A stretch of DNA of 64,000 nt. Source: JANPLN01 sp043757265. Its GTDB lineage: Bacteria > Bdellovibrionota > Bdellovibrionia > Bdellovibrionales > JAGQZY01. Below are positions 1-9,379 of this stretch, one piece after another. The position numbers and the translations under genes are program-made. Positions within the stretch are counted from its first letter, which is position 1. Every line of letters starts with the position of its first letter. Under the pieces are notes generated by a model. It was given only the letters and a program-made list of their open reading frames with translations. It ran no database searches and had not been told where the DNA came from. Location of the stretch: assembly GCA_043757265.1 (NCBI GenBank), contig JAYUQP010000091.1, positions 114,732 through 178,731 of the forward strand, written 5' to 3'.

Positions 1-2
1 AT

Positions 3-989
3 CCTTTTGTGCTAGCGCCCATGGCGGGCATAACGGATATGCCTTTTCGGCTCTTCATGAAAGAGCTCGGAGCAGGAATCGTGATAAGCGAGCTTGTCTC
101 TGCAAACGGCATAAAATACGCCGGAGAAAAAACTCTTCAGCTCCTCGCATTCAACGATAAAGAACGACCGGTGGGTTTACAGCTTTTTGGCGAAGATCTC
201 GAGGCTCTGCGCTTAGCTGCGCAAAAAGTGGAAGAGCTCGGAGCCGATTTTGTTGATTTAAACTTTGGATGCCCGGTTAAAAAAGTTGTTTCAAAAGGAG
301 CTGGGTCGGCGCTTTTGAAGGATTTAAATCAACTGCGCCTTGTACTAAAAACCGTGCGCGCAGCTGTGAAAATTCCAGTCACTATAAAAATTCGCACGGG
401 CTGGGAACCTTCCCAGCGAAACGCGGTGGAAGTTACAAAGATAGCCTACGATGAAGGCATTGCGTGGGTTGCCATCCATGGACGCACGCGCAGTCAAGGT
501 TACTCGGGGCAGGCCGACTGGGAGTATATTACTTCGGTAAAAGCTGTGAGCCCATTACCGATTATCGGAAACGGTGATATTTTAAGCGCCGAGCAGGGCG
601 AAAATCGTTTACGTCTCTCGGGTTGCGATGGCGTAATGATTGGCCGCGGGTGCCTAAAAAATCCTTGGATCTTTCGCGAAGCAGCCAACTTGCTCAATGG
701 CAAAAGCCCCGAAAGTGGCATCGATTACAATTACTTACCTCTGCTTTCAAGGCTCAAAACTCTGCTTTCGCAGACACATGATGAGCGCACAACAGTGATC
801 CAATTGAGAAAATTTTCGATGTGGTATTCGGCGGGCTTTCCTGAATCGTCAGCCTTTCGTAAAGAGATATTTTCCACTCGCACAGTCGCAGACACCTATG
901 ATAGGATCCTCGACTATTATTCACAAATCGATCTCGGCCACAAACAAGACACAAGTCATGAGGATTTTCTCATGGGAGGACACGGATAA
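3..989 (+). CDS. dusB: tRNA-dihydrouridine synthase (5' end outside window)
   Basis: Flavoenzyme that reduces specific uridines of tRNA to dihydrouridine in the cytoplasm. The visible part opens with APMAGITDMPFR, the FMN-binding start of the Dus TIM barrel, and carries NFGCPVKKV with the catalytic Cys at about residue 88, then TIKIRTGW and the HGRTRSQGYSG phosphate/RNA-contact region. Family members have a few more residues before the APMAG motif, and the frame is open to the window edge, so the true start lies upstream; the GTG at position 9 is probably internal. The stop codon shares one base with the typA start (TAATG), so the two are probably co-transcribed and translationally coupled. 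DusA or DusC are less likely given the overall sequence. Confidence 0.9.
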   Translation, partial: PFVLAPMAGITDMPFRLFMKELGAGIVISELVSANGIKYAGEKTLQLLAFNDKERPVGLQLFGEDLEALRLAAQKVEELGADFVDLNFGCPVKKVVSKGAGSALLKDLNQLRLVLKTVRAAVKIPVTIKIRTGWEPSQRNAVEVTKIAYDEGIAWVAIHGRTRSQGYSGQADWEYITSVKAVSPLPIIGNGDILSAEQGENRLRLSGCDGVMIGRGCLKNPWIFREAANLLNGKSPESGIDYNYLPLLSRLKTLLSQTHDERTTVIQLRKFSMWYSAGFPESSAFRKEIFSTRTVADTYDRILDYYSQIDLGHKQDTSHEDFLMGGHG

Positions 990-2788
990 TGAGCGACCTG
1001 CAGAGAAGTCCCGATAAAATCAGAAACATTGCGATCATTGCACACGTGGATCACGGGAAAACCACGCTCGTTGATCACTTACTTCGTCAAAGCGGTATGT
1101 ACCGCGATAACGAAAGAATGGATGAGCGAGTTATGGATTCCATGGATCTTGAAAAAGAACGTGGGATTACAATTGCTGCTAAAAACACCAGCATTATTTA
1201 CAAAGACTACAAGATCAACATCGTCGATACGCCCGGGCACTCGGATTTTGGTGGTGAGGTTGAGCGAATTCTAGACATGGTGGATGGAGCGATTCTCTTG
1301 GTGGATGCCTCAGAAGGCCCACTCCCGCAAACACGCTTTGTGCTTTCGAAAGCTTTGGCAAAAAACATCAAGGTGTTTGTTTGTATCAACAAGATCGATC
1401 GTAAAGATGCGCGAATTCAAGAAGTGCAAAACGAAATTTTCGATCTATTTATCGATCTCGAAGCTCCCGAAGAACAAGCTGAATACGATTGCATCTACGC
1501 CATTGCTCGTGAGGGCCTAGTGACTTTGGATCCAGAAGTGATCCCAGAAAAGAAAAGTCTCGAACTGATGTACGAGTGGATTATCGAAAAACTTCCACCG
1601 CCCGTTGCAAAAGTAGAAGGCTCGCTACAAATCATGATTTCGAACATTGGTTATAACAATTTTGTTGGCCGCTTGGCCATTGGCCGTGTTCGACAAGGTA
1701 TTATCAAGATGGGCGAAGAGGTCACACTTTCAGCAGAACAAGGCTTCAAAAAATTTAAAGTCACCGCACTATATCTTTACGACGGTCTCAAGCAAGTGGC
1801 AGTCAACGAGATCTCTGCTGGAGACATTGCAGTGGTTGCAGGATTTGAAGATTTTGGAATCGGTGATACCATCACGTCATCGGCAAACCCACAACCCCTT
1901 CCACGATTAAAAGTGGATGAGCCCACGGTAGAAATCACCATTTCGGTAAACGACAGTCCGTTTGCGGGAAAAGATGGTAAACATATCACTTCTCGCAAAA
2001 TCTTAGAGCGTCTCGAAAAAGAACTTCTAACCAACGTGGCCATTCGCATGATCCCGACAGATCGTCCAGAAATTTGGCGACTGCTCGGTCGCGGTGAATT
2101 GCAACTTTCAGTTCTTGCAGAGCAAATGCGCCGTGAAGGTTTTGAGTTTATTCTTGGAAAGCCGCAGGTTATTCTAAAAAAAGATGGCGACACAGTTCTT
2201 GAGCCCATGGAAAAAATCCTTGTCGACGTTCCCGAAGTTTACACTGGAATCGTTTCGGAAAAACTTGGACCTCGCAAAGGTGTGATGATGAACATGACAC
2301 CAATGCACGGTGGACGCATGCGTTTAGAGTTTGTGATTCCATCGCGTGGATTGATCGGTTACCGTTCTGAGTTTCTTACTGATACAAAAGGAATGGGCTT
2401 ACTCAACCGTGAGTTTGCTGGGTTTGAACCATTTAAGGGTGACATCGCTCACCGCATGAATGGCGCGCTCATTTCGGATCGCACAGGAAAGACCACCCAG
2501 TATGCCATTTTCCATTTGGAAGATCGTGGCAGATTTTTTATCAACGCTGGTACCGAAGTTTATCAAGGCATGATCGTTGGTGAAAACTCGAAAGAGAACA
2601 ATATGCACGTGAACGCCGTTCGTGAAAAGAAACTCACAAACGTTCGTGCCTCGGGTTCGGACGAAGCCATTCGATTGACTCCAGTAAAGCCAATGACCAT
2701 CGAACAAGCGATGGAATGGATCAAAGACGAAGAGATGATTGAAATCACTCCGAATTTTGTGCGCCTACGCACGAAGGATCTGAAGTAA
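989..2788 (+). CDS. typA: Ribosome-associated GTPase TypA/BipA
   Basis: Translational GTPase related to EF-G that binds 70S ribosomes and assists assembly and stress or cold adaptation. All GTPase motifs are visible: G1 AHVDHGKTTL (residues 19-28), switch II DTPGHSDFGGEVER, and G4 NKIDR. The EF-G-like domains and the BipA-type C-terminal domain (RGLIGYRSEFLTDTKG region) follow. At 599 aa it has the usual family length. The start overlaps the dusB stop by one base. A strong hairpin terminator lies about 55 bases after the stop, so dusB-typA is the end of its transcript. Confidence 0.97.
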   Translation: MSDLQRSPDKIRNIAIIAHVDHGKTTLVDHLLRQSGMYRDNERMDERVMDSMDLEKERGITIAAKNTSIIYKDYKINIVDTPGHSDFGGEVERILDMVDGAILLVDASEGPLPQTRFVLSKALAKNIKVFVCINKIDRKDARIQEVQNEIFDLFIDLEAPEEQAEYDCIYAIAREGLVTLDPEVIPEKKSLELMYEWIIEKLPPPVAKVEGSLQIMISNIGYNNFVGRLAIGRVRQGIIKMGEEVTLSAEQGFKKFKVTALYLYDGLKQVAVNEISAGDIAVVAGFEDFGIGDTITSSANPQPLPRLKVDEPTVEITISVNDSPFAGKDGKHITSRKILERLEKELLTNVAIRMIPTDRPEIWRLLGRGELQLSVLAEQMRREGFEFILGKPQVILKKDGDTVLEPMEKILVDVPEVYTGIVSEKLGPRKGVMMNMTPMHGGRMRLEFVIPSRGLIGYRSEFLTDTKGMGLLNREFAGFEPFKGDIAHRMNGALISDRTGKTTQYAIFHLEDRGRFFINAGTEVYQGMIVGENSKENNMHVNAVREKKLTNVRASGSDEAIRLTPVKPMTIEQAMEWIKDEEMIEITPNFVRLRTKDLK

Positions 2789-2842
2789 GCGGGCGGGCAC
2801 TCAAAAAGTGCCATCTCCTAGCAGCTTCTACGATGTGAAAAA

Positions 2843-2869
2843 AAGCCTCCTATTAGGAGGCTTTTTTTT
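2843..2869. terminator. Bidirectional intrinsic terminator between typA and mtgA
   Basis: An AAGCCTCC stem, loop TATTA and GGAGGCTT stem are followed by a run of eight T. The A-run on the 5' side gives a T-run on the other strand, so it can end both the rightward typA transcript and the leftward mtgA transcript, whose stop is only a few bases away. Confidence 0.9.
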
Positions 2870-2871
2870 GG

Positions 2872-3756
2872 CTAGAAATTACTGCTGCTATCGATGTCGG
2901 ATTCCATTGATGGGGCTTCTGTTGGAAGCTCGTTTGATGAATCTTGCGGAATTTCTTCTATTGAGTCTGAATGGAACGACTCAACTTCGTAAGTTGGCGC
3001 TGGGCTCCACAAACCGTAATCCACGCGGTCCCGTTCTGAATCATGCTCTTCCTGGGAAATTTTGCCCTGAAGAAGCAGCAAACTCAGCGTTCGGTTGACC
3101 CGTCTTTTATTATAACGACTCAGCTCTTTGTTCGCATGGAAGGACACGGAGTATTTGACTGGATTCGGTAGTAGCGAAATGAGATACGCCCCTTCGGCGG
3201 GAGTGAGCGCACCGGGAGATTTTTGGAAATAATGTTGAGAGGCTTTACGTATTCCGTAAATGTTTTTGCCAAATTCAACCACATTGAAATACTTTTCGAT
3301 GATTTGAACTTTAGTTAGTTTTTTTTCGATCTCTTTTGAAATAAAAAACTCTTTCATTTTTCGGATCAGACTCTTTTCTTTGCTGAGGTACAGGTTCTTT
3401 GCCAGCTGTTGGGTGATTGTAGATCCACCGCGAACCCAGCGCCCAGCATCCATACTTTTTTCCAAACTGTCTTTGATTTCATCCCAGTCGAAGCCTTGAT
3501 GAAAATAAAAACTCGCATCTTCTGAGGCAATCAAAGAAGACACTAGGTGCCTGGGCAATTGGTTGTAGCGGATGTAGTTGGGTTTTTTTGGGCAGAGTTC
3601 TACCTCGAACATCGAGGTGGTAAAGCATCCGTCGATGTTGGCTGTTGAGGGAATGCTTCGATAGGCAATAAGTGCAAGACTGCCTATGACAATGACGAGC
3701 GTTATCAGCACAATAAGCATTGTATATAAAAAAGATTTTTTACGAGAGGTAGCCAT
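2872..3756 (-). CDS. mtgA: Monofunctional peptidoglycan glycosyltransferase (GT51)
   Basis: Polymerises lipid II into glycan strands at the outer face of the inner membrane. One N-terminal transmembrane segment (about residues 9-31) is followed by a GT51 domain with the catalytic Glu in SEDASF (E79), the GGSTITQQLAKN block (110-121), KEIEKKLTKVQIIEKYFN with the second conserved Glu, and YFQKSPGALTPAEGAYL. No transpeptidase domain is present, so it is not a bifunctional PBP. A Ser/Glu/Pro-rich tail of about 50 residues follows the catalytic domain and is unusual for MtgA. The start overlaps the end of the upstream epimerase gene by 17 nt, implying one leftward transcript. Confidence 0.9.
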   Translation of the reverse strand: MATSRKKSFLYTMLIVLITLVIVIGSLALIAYRSIPSTANIDGCFTTSMFEVELCPKKPNYIRYNQLPRHLVSSLIASEDASFYFHQGFDWDEIKDSLEKSMDAGRWVRGGSTITQQLAKNLYLSKEKSLIRKMKEFFISKEIEKKLTKVQIIEKYFNVVEFGKNIYGIRKASQHYFQKSPGALTPAEGAYLISLLPNPVKYSVSFHANKELSRYNKRRVNRTLSLLLLQGKISQEEHDSERDRVDYGLWSPAPTYEVESFHSDSIEEIPQDSSNELPTEAPSMESDIDSSSNF

Positions 3757-4726
3757 TTTTTATCATCCACTCCACGCTATCGCGAATTGCCATTTTAGCA
3801 GGAGTGACATTAAGGCCAAGTTCTTTTTGCGCTTTCTCGCTAGAAAACCAGTGATACATGGACGAGGTCCAGGCGGTTTCGCGGCTCAAAGGACTTTTTA
3901 AGCCCATGGGGGTCAAAACCGTATCGCCAAGAGTTCCCAACCCGTGCAAAGCCCAGCGAGGAAGCATGGCGCGAGGAGGTTTTACGCCGGCCACGTCTGC
4001 AATCATCGCAAACACATCTTTAAGCAATAGGTTTTCTCCAGCCACAATGTAGCGTTCGCCCACGCGACCTTTTTGAGTCACCACTTTTAAACAGTAGATA
4101 ACGTCGTTAATGTGCACCACATTTACGCCGCCTGGTGTGTAAAAGGGAAATTTACCCATGGCCACTTTTCGTTGAACATTTCGACTGCCTTTAGTGGCGT
4201 CGCCGGCACCGTACACGGTGGAAGGATTTAAAATGTAAGCCTTTAAACCATTGTGATGAACCGCCGTTTTAACCAGTTCCTCAGCCGCATGTTTGGTTTC
4301 GAAGTATCCAAGATTAAGGTGTTTTATATTGTAAGGAGCGGTTTCGGTCAGTTCGGCTTTGTTAAAGCTTGCGCCGATGGCAACCACCGAACTCATGTAG
4401 ACAAGCGCAGGCGTTTTTTGTGTCACACAGGCATCGACAACTTTTTGCGTGCCGCCTACATTCACCTTTTCCATATCTTTTCGCTCGGAGGCTTTATAAG
4501 CAATCTTCCCCGCCAAATGATAAACGATGTCTTGATTTTCGGTGGCAGTTAAAAGGGAATGGAAATCGGTCACGTCGCCAAGGGCCGCGCGCACCGGTAA
4601 ATTTTTGAGTTCTGTGTCTTTGAGGGGTTTACGAACTAAAACGGTCACATCGTGACCGTCTTTTATAAGATCTTTTACAAGATGCTGACCAATAAAGCCT
4701 GTGGCTCCAGTTACTAGAGCTTTCAC
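3740..4726 (-). CDS. NAD(P)-dependent epimerase/dehydratase, dihydroflavonol-reductase-like
   Basis: Short-chain dehydrogenase of the extended type. The N-terminus begins with TGATGFIGQHLV, the Rossmann dinucleotide-binding motif. Later come YHLAGKIAY, the YMSS strand and YFETKHAAEELV with the catalytic Tyr and Lys. The length of 328 aa fits the family. The substrate is unknown; relatives act on sugar nucleotides, flavonoids or sterol-like ketones. It lies between a small secreted protein gene and mtgA, with a 17-nt overlap into mtgA. Confidence 0.85.
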   Translation of the reverse strand: MKALVTGATGFIGQHLVKDLIKDGHDVTVLVRKPLKDTELKNLPVRAALGDVTDFHSLLTATENQDIVYHLAGKIAYKASERKDMEKVNVGGTQKVVDACVTQKTPALVYMSSVVAIGASFNKAELTETAPYNIKHLNLGYFETKHAAEELVKTAVHHNGLKAYILNPSTVYGAGDATKGSRNVQRKVAMGKFPFYTPGGVNVVHINDVIYCLKVVTQKGRVGERYIVAGENLLLKDVFAMIADVAGVKPPRAMLPRWALHGLGTLGDTVLTPMGLKSPLSRETAWTSSMYHWFSSEKAQKELGLNVTPAKMAIRDSVEWMIKNGYLS

Positions 4727-4729
4727 AGT

Positions 4730-5323
4730 CTAGAAACAATCTTTAAGATCGCGAATTGTTCGTCCGTTGCCAAGCTTTGCGTTGATTTCGTTGATCTTCA
4801 CCAGCAAAACACCTTCGTTACTAAGATCATTGCGCGAAGATACCTGCTCGATCAACGTTACAACATCGTTAATTTTTGCAAGATCAACAGAACCCGAAGT
4901 GTCGTTGGCAATGGTTTCAACTACAGATGTTGACATCTTTGAAGCCGCTTCAAGAATCAATTTTCCATTTTCGCCAAGAGTGGTAACGCTCTTTGCGGTG
5001 ATCACGGTGTTTGTCATTTTAGCGAGGATGGTGTTTACGCTTGTTTTTGCTTCAGGGCGCATCGCTGCTAACTTACGAATAATTTCTGGTTTCATTTCGG
5101 CTAAGCCTGCGCGCACATAACCATCAACTAAGCGTTCTGCTTCAGCGCGATTTGCTGCAACGCCTGAAGTTTCAAGCTCTGCGCGCATTGTAGTTTGGGC
5201 TGCACGAGAGATGCGTGCATCTGGACGAATGATTTCCCCAGCTGGTTTATTTATTCCAGGTCCCGCAAGTGCGGAAGTCGAAAGAAATGTGAGCGCGATT
5301 GAAATGATAAACGATGAATGCAT
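4730..5323 (-). CDS. Secreted protein of unknown function (197 aa)
   Basis: Not recognised. A clear signal peptide (hydrophobic residues 4-16, then STSALAGPG with a likely cut after ALA) predicts export. The mature part is rich in Ala, Glu, Thr and Arg and looks mostly helical. Two Cys-free domains are broken by a TTLGENGKL turn, and it ends in DLKDCF. A purine-rich ribosome site (AAGGAGACC) precedes the ATG. It lies three bases before the epimerase gene and 28 bases after the 991-aa secreted protein gene, so all may share a transcript. Confidence 0.7.
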   Translation of the reverse strand: MHSSFIISIALTFLSTSALAGPGINKPAGEIIRPDARISRAAQTTMRAELETSGVAANRAEAERLVDGYVRAGLAEMKPEIIRKLAAMRPEAKTSVNTILAKMTNTVITAKSVTTLGENGKLILEAASKMSTSVVETIANDTSGSVDLAKINDVVTLIEQVSSRNDLSNEGVLLVKINEINAKLGNGRTIRDLKDCF

Positions 5324-5351
5324 ATGGTCTCCTTGTGGCTTTGTGGGCCCA

Positions 5352-8327
5352 TTATTCCTTGGTTAAATTAAATAATCCAGCTAAAAATATATACGTATCG
5401 TAGTAGTTGTTAGTTTCCTCTAGAAGTAGCCTAATGTGTTTCAGAATTTGCAGGACTGTGTATTTTTTATAAGCTTCGGGCGACATCTGACTCACTTCTA
5501 ACGCTGTAAATGTGGTTTCGGTGGCGATATTGTCGATGTCGTTAAAATTAATACCAACAAGGTCCGCACTTAGCTCGCCACTCAAATCCATCAGCTGACC
5601 CATGCGCTGAGTTTTTTCCTCGAAGGTATTTGAAAAAAGAGTGCGAGATACATCTTGAGTGAACAAAAAGGGATTTGCCCCGCCGATGTTCTCCATAGAA
5701 ATTGCATCGAGTGCATCAGTTGAATTTGCGTATTTGAAGTGACGGGTGTGCTCGGCAAATTGCAGAATAAAATTTTGTAATTTAGTGCTAAATGCCGTTC
5801 TATTACCTTGAGTCAGTATCGTCGTAGAAACCTTTTCCAGCACTTTACCGTAAATTTGCATTTGCCCAATCAGGGACATGTTCACACTTTGCCGATTTAA
5901 AACCTTTTCATGCAAATTTCTTTCAGTGATGAGATTTGCCCGTCCTCGATTGTGAACTCGGGAAACGAGAATCGAGGGACTGTCGTAGCTCACATAGGAA
6001 AAGAAATTGTCATCGACCATCTGTGTGTAGCTTGAGATATATTTTTTATAGAAGGACATAACATCTGGTAAAATCATGCGATTCCACCAGGTGCGAGAAA
6101 TTTCGGTGGTGGCTCCCGAAGTCAGCGGCACTCGCACGTCGGTTAAAACCGAGAGCGGATCGATGTAATTTGAATAGTCGGTTAACCAAAGGGCACCTGG
6201 TTTTACATCTGAAAATTCAGCGCTCTCATCCATATCTTTAGCCAGAAACAAAGAATTGTGACGTGCAAATTGGCAGCTTTCTGGATAAAAAGCATCATTC
6301 GGTAAGTTCACTAAACGAGGCAATTCGAGAGTTGCCGGAAACCCGCTCATAGACGCTGTGGATTGAAAGGTTGTGTCGTTCGAGCAAAGCACCTGGCGAA
6401 GTGTGTCTTCAACGGGCAACGACTTCGTAAGAAGGTCTACCCATTCTACATTGTAAGAAACAAAAGAGTTCCTGTTTTCTGAAAAGAACAGACGGGCACT
6501 TTGCGGGATAAATCTCAAAATCTTCATGGCCCGGCAAAAATACGGATCGCGGTCGAAACCACCGCACATGCGGTCAGGGTTCCATGGTTGCTGAGCCTGT
6601 ATTTTTTGTTTGAAGGCAACAAGGGCGTTGGCTAAGCGGTTTTCGAAGGTGGTCCGATTGATAACAAGGGGATTTTTGAAAGAGTTTTTATAATCGGTGA
6701 AAGCACTTTCGAGGTTCACTATGTCGTCTTTTAAAAAAATTTGATGCGATTGAACCATGGTGGCTGTCGATGCGCGGAAGTACTCTTCCCACGTGGTTTT
6801 TACCGCAAACGCTGTATCGTAGAGAGAAAGCAAAGTTGAAGGGCGTTCGCTACGTTGTAAATAAATTTGTTCAAGCAGATATTTGCCAGAGAAAAATGAG
6901 GCAATGTATTTTTCCCACTTCATAACGTAATCGGGAAAAGATCGTGTGAGACGGGCCAGTGTAACCCGTTCGCGGTAGCGGCGTGAATAAAAATCAAGAT
7001 CTTTTAGTGCAAGGGCAAGGCGGTCGACCGAGTTACATCGTTGAGTCGGGGCGGCACGGTAATGGACCTGTACCATGTGGCAGGAAAGATCCACGGACTC
7101 TGAAGCAAAGCCACCGGCTCTTTCGATGCCATTTGCAATTCCAAAAAGTTCTCGGGTGTTTCGCCGAATATCTGGAGCGTCATACAGATACCACACCATT
7201 TGCATGGTGGGAATCTCAAGAACTTTTGTCCAAGCTAGAAATATAACAAGCTCTCCTACCATTATAAACACGCCACCAACACCAGACGCGCGGCCTGCGG
7301 TGAGAGTGACTCTAAACACATTCTTTGCAACCTTTAGGGCGCGCGTGCGACTCATGTATTGAAGCAAAGCGTTTTGCGAAGCTCGTGCCTCTCCGGGGAC
7401 ATTAAAAAATTGGCCGTGATTGATAAGCCATTGGAAAAATCTTTGCGAACCAGCCGACATCATCGCGCCACCAATGAGAGATGGAATCCCTGCTCCAAAA
7501 TCGAGCCAAAATTTTTCGGCGGACAAAAAATGAGTCGCTGCCGATGCACAAAATGTGCTTTTGAAGTTTGCCCGAGCAAGATCGCGTACACATTCTTTAA
7601 ATGTAGGAATTGTTAAAATGTGCGAAACAATCTGTTGTGCCGCCATACCAAAGGACATTCCTGCATAACCAATCAATGGACGGAGTGAACGCATGCGCTT
7701 TTCAGTAAGCGGCTTACCAATCATTTCGGAGGTAGCAACGGCTAAGTTTGTAAGATGGGCCGATGCAATTCGGTTACCCAAAACGAAGCCAAAAAATCCA
7801 ATGTTCCCTTCGAGAGTCGTCATAGCTTTTAAAAGATGTTCAGCGCACAGCGGAGTGTTCGTGTTGGTAGCAGGAGCCCATTTCCAGGCGTTAAAAAGTG
7901 AGCCGCTTCCAATTCCATAGCAACCGACAAGTTCCATAACGATCATTGCGGCATTGAATTTTCCAAATTCAGCTGGGAAACCACGAACCGCTCCAGTAAA
8001 GTTGCGGCGGAAATTAGTATCTGTTCTTAAAGCTGCATTAAACTGACTGGCTGTCGCTATATCTATAGGTATCAGCTTTCGGCCATTTTCGGTTTCGGCC
8101 ATTGTGTAAAAGGTTTCCACTGTGCGACCAGAAACGGGATCAACGGTGCGCTCGATGTACATATTGGGTGTTGTGGGATGTGGGATGAGATTAGAAGGTT
8201 GTACGCCATCGCTCGTCGTCAAACTGCTCAAATCCAAACGGGGTTGATCCATCGGACCGGCAGCGGACACGAGTGGGAAAAAGAAAAACAAAAAAACCAA
8301 GAGAGAATTTTTATTGTTGTTTATCAT
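5352..8327 (-). CDS. Large secreted protein of unknown function (991 aa)
   Basis: Not recognised. The N-terminus is a signal peptide (Lys, then a Leu/Phe-rich core ending PLVSAAG). The first 400 residues contain several long hydrophobic or glycine-rich stretches (around 110-130, 170-190, 215-240, 345-370), so part of it may sit in a membrane. The remaining 600 residues look helical and hydrophilic, with scattered Cys (for example MCGGFDRDPYFCRAM). No catalytic motif stands out. It probably belongs to a group of lineage-specific envelope proteins. It begins a leftward run that includes the 197-aa secreted protein. Confidence 0.7.
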   Translation of the reverse strand: MINNNKNSLLVFLFFFFPLVSAAGPMDQPRLDLSSLTTSDGVQPSNLIPHPTTPNMYIERTVDPVSGRTVETFYTMAETENGRKLIPIDIATASQFNAALRTDTNFRRNFTGAVRGFPAEFGKFNAAMIVMELVGCYGIGSGSLFNAWKWAPATNTNTPLCAEHLLKAMTTLEGNIGFFGFVLGNRIASAHLTNLAVATSEMIGKPLTEKRMRSLRPLIGYAGMSFGMAAQQIVSHILTIPTFKECVRDLARANFKSTFCASAATHFLSAEKFWLDFGAGIPSLIGGAMMSAGSQRFFQWLINHGQFFNVPGEARASQNALLQYMSRTRALKVAKNVFRVTLTAGRASGVGGVFIMVGELVIFLAWTKVLEIPTMQMVWYLYDAPDIRRNTRELFGIANGIERAGGFASESVDLSCHMVQVHYRAAPTQRCNSVDRLALALKDLDFYSRRYRERVTLARLTRSFPDYVMKWEKYIASFFSGKYLLEQIYLQRSERPSTLLSLYDTAFAVKTTWEEYFRASTATMVQSHQIFLKDDIVNLESAFTDYKNSFKNPLVINRTTFENRLANALVAFKQKIQAQQPWNPDRMCGGFDRDPYFCRAMKILRFIPQSARLFFSENRNSFVSYNVEWVDLLTKSLPVEDTLRQVLCSNDTTFQSTASMSGFPATLELPRLVNLPNDAFYPESCQFARHNSLFLAKDMDESAEFSDVKPGALWLTDYSNYIDPLSVLTDVRVPLTSGATTEISRTWWNRMILPDVMSFYKKYISSYTQMVDDNFFSYVSYDSPSILVSRVHNRGRANLITERNLHEKVLNRQSVNMSLIGQMQIYGKVLEKVSTTILTQGNRTAFSTKLQNFILQFAEHTRHFKYANSTDALDAISMENIGGANPFLFTQDVSRTLFSNTFEEKTQRMGQLMDLSGELSADLVGINFNDIDNIATETTFTALEVSQMSPEAYKKYTVLQILKHIRLLLEETNNYYDTYIFLAGLFNLTKE

Positions 8328-8539
8328 AGGCTTACTACCAGCAAATTCGAGACCATCTAAATCCTTAAATAATTCAACCCAAGCGGCGTTTAAACGCGAG
8401 ATGAGCTCAAAATTGCTAATCCACTGTCGTAAATTTCGACACCCAAAAGTATTAGTTTCAATGTGAGACAGTTGGCGACCGTATCATACTGGCACTCCGA
8501 TTGCTCTCTTTAAGATTGGACATTCGATTTGGGGTATTT

Positions 8540-9181
8540 ATGAAAATGAAACTATTAGTAATTTGTTTAATTGGATTCGGTCTAAATGGCTGCGCCAATA
8601 AATCTTTCGAAGCAGCGTCGCCATCCGTAGGTGACGAGGATATTTTTCAGCCGCCTCCTATCGGTGACGACGATGATGTGATTGATGATGATTTAATAGT
8701 AGATCCCGATCCATTGGTCTGCCCCCGCTACGACTTGATTGTAGATTCGGTAGATCAGCAAAGTGCTCATCGCAATTATCGTTTTGTGTATAATTCAGAA
8801 ATGAAAATGACATCCACGCAAGGTGATATCGATGTTACTTTTCAGCAAAACAGTTCTTCGACAAACTACACGCAGTGTTCTGGAAGTTTTACGAACACGG
8901 CAATTTCAACGGGTCTTAAGCCCTTGGATATCACCCAGGAGCTGACGAAACAAATTCTTATCAGCCACGGAAAAGTTTGCGCCACGGTCATGCCAGTTCG
9001 CTCCTCTACAATCCGAGTCATAGATTCCGCCACCGGGCGTACACTTTTTGATGAACAAGTTTTTCGCCAGCAAAACGGCGCCTGCGAATTCGGTTACACT
9101 CTTGAAGGACAAGACTTACGCCGGCAGCTGATCGAATTCTCCCGCGCCATCGTCGATATCAAAGCCGCATCCTGCAACTAA
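8540..9181 (+). CDS. Putative lipoprotein (213 aa)
   Basis: The N-terminus MKMKLLVICLIGFGLNGCANK is a lipoprotein signal with lipobox LNGC, so the mature protein should be lipid-anchored. A very acidic linker (DDDDVIDDDLIVDPD) follows, then a globular beta-rich part with five Cys residues. No family recognised. I chose the ATG at 8540 rather than the in-frame ATG at 8501, because it places the signal peptide at the N-terminus and has a GGGG ribosome-site-like run just upstream. The stop lies inside a palindromic repeat block that probably ends the transcript. Confidence 0.75.
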   Translation: MKMKLLVICLIGFGLNGCANKSFEAASPSVGDEDIFQPPPIGDDDDVIDDDLIVDPDPLVCPRYDLIVDSVDQQSAHRNYRFVYNSEMKMTSTQGDIDVTFQQNSSSTNYTQCSGSFTNTAISTGLKPLDITQELTKQILISHGKVCATVMPVRSSTIRVIDSATGRTLFDEQVFRQQNGACEFGYTLEGQDLRRQLIEFSRAIVDIKAASCN

Positions 9182-9307
9182 AAGGTACCAAGTACCTTTT
9201 CCGGCGCTGTGACACAGCTCATCTCTCGTATATGCATGGTCCAACTAAAAGGTACCAAGTACCTTTTCCGGCAACGTAACAAAGCTCATCTCTCATATAT
9301 TTACGGA
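9175..9307. repeat. Two tandem 67-bp repeats with a GGTACC-type palindrome
   Basis: Two near-identical units with a period of 67 bases. Each has a 9-bp perfect inverted repeat, AAAAGGTAC, loop CAA, and its complement (9180-9200 and 9247-9267), followed by the shared words TTCCGGC and AGCTCATCTCTC. A third, degenerate palindrome with the loop in opposite orientation (TTG) lies at 9309-9327. The block sits between convergent genes and can form terminator-like hairpins. Confidence 0.85.
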
Positions 9308-9333
9308 ATAGGTACTTGGTACTTTTTCAGAAT

Positions 9334-9379
9334 TAGAAGGTGCGAAGCACCTTCTAGTATCAGGTAAAGCACCTTCTAG
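9334..9379. repeat. Second palindrome type plus an extra half-site
   Basis: A 10-bp perfect inverted repeat TAGAAGGTGC, loop GAA, GCACCTTCTA (9334-9356) is followed by a repeated half-site GCACCTTCTAG (9369-9379) that overlaps the stop codon of the leftward 5'-nucleotidase gene. It differs in sequence from the GGTACC units next to it but has the same layout, suggesting a shared role such as termination. Confidence 0.75.

Noticed and set aside
2808..3098. Plus-strand 96-codon frame after typA
   Set aside because: It begins before the terminator and runs antisense through mtgA, which has clear GT51 motifs. No ribosome site.
9175..9379. CRISPR array
   Set aside because: Only two direct repeats with a 67-base period, palindromes without unique spacers of even length, and no cas genes nearby.
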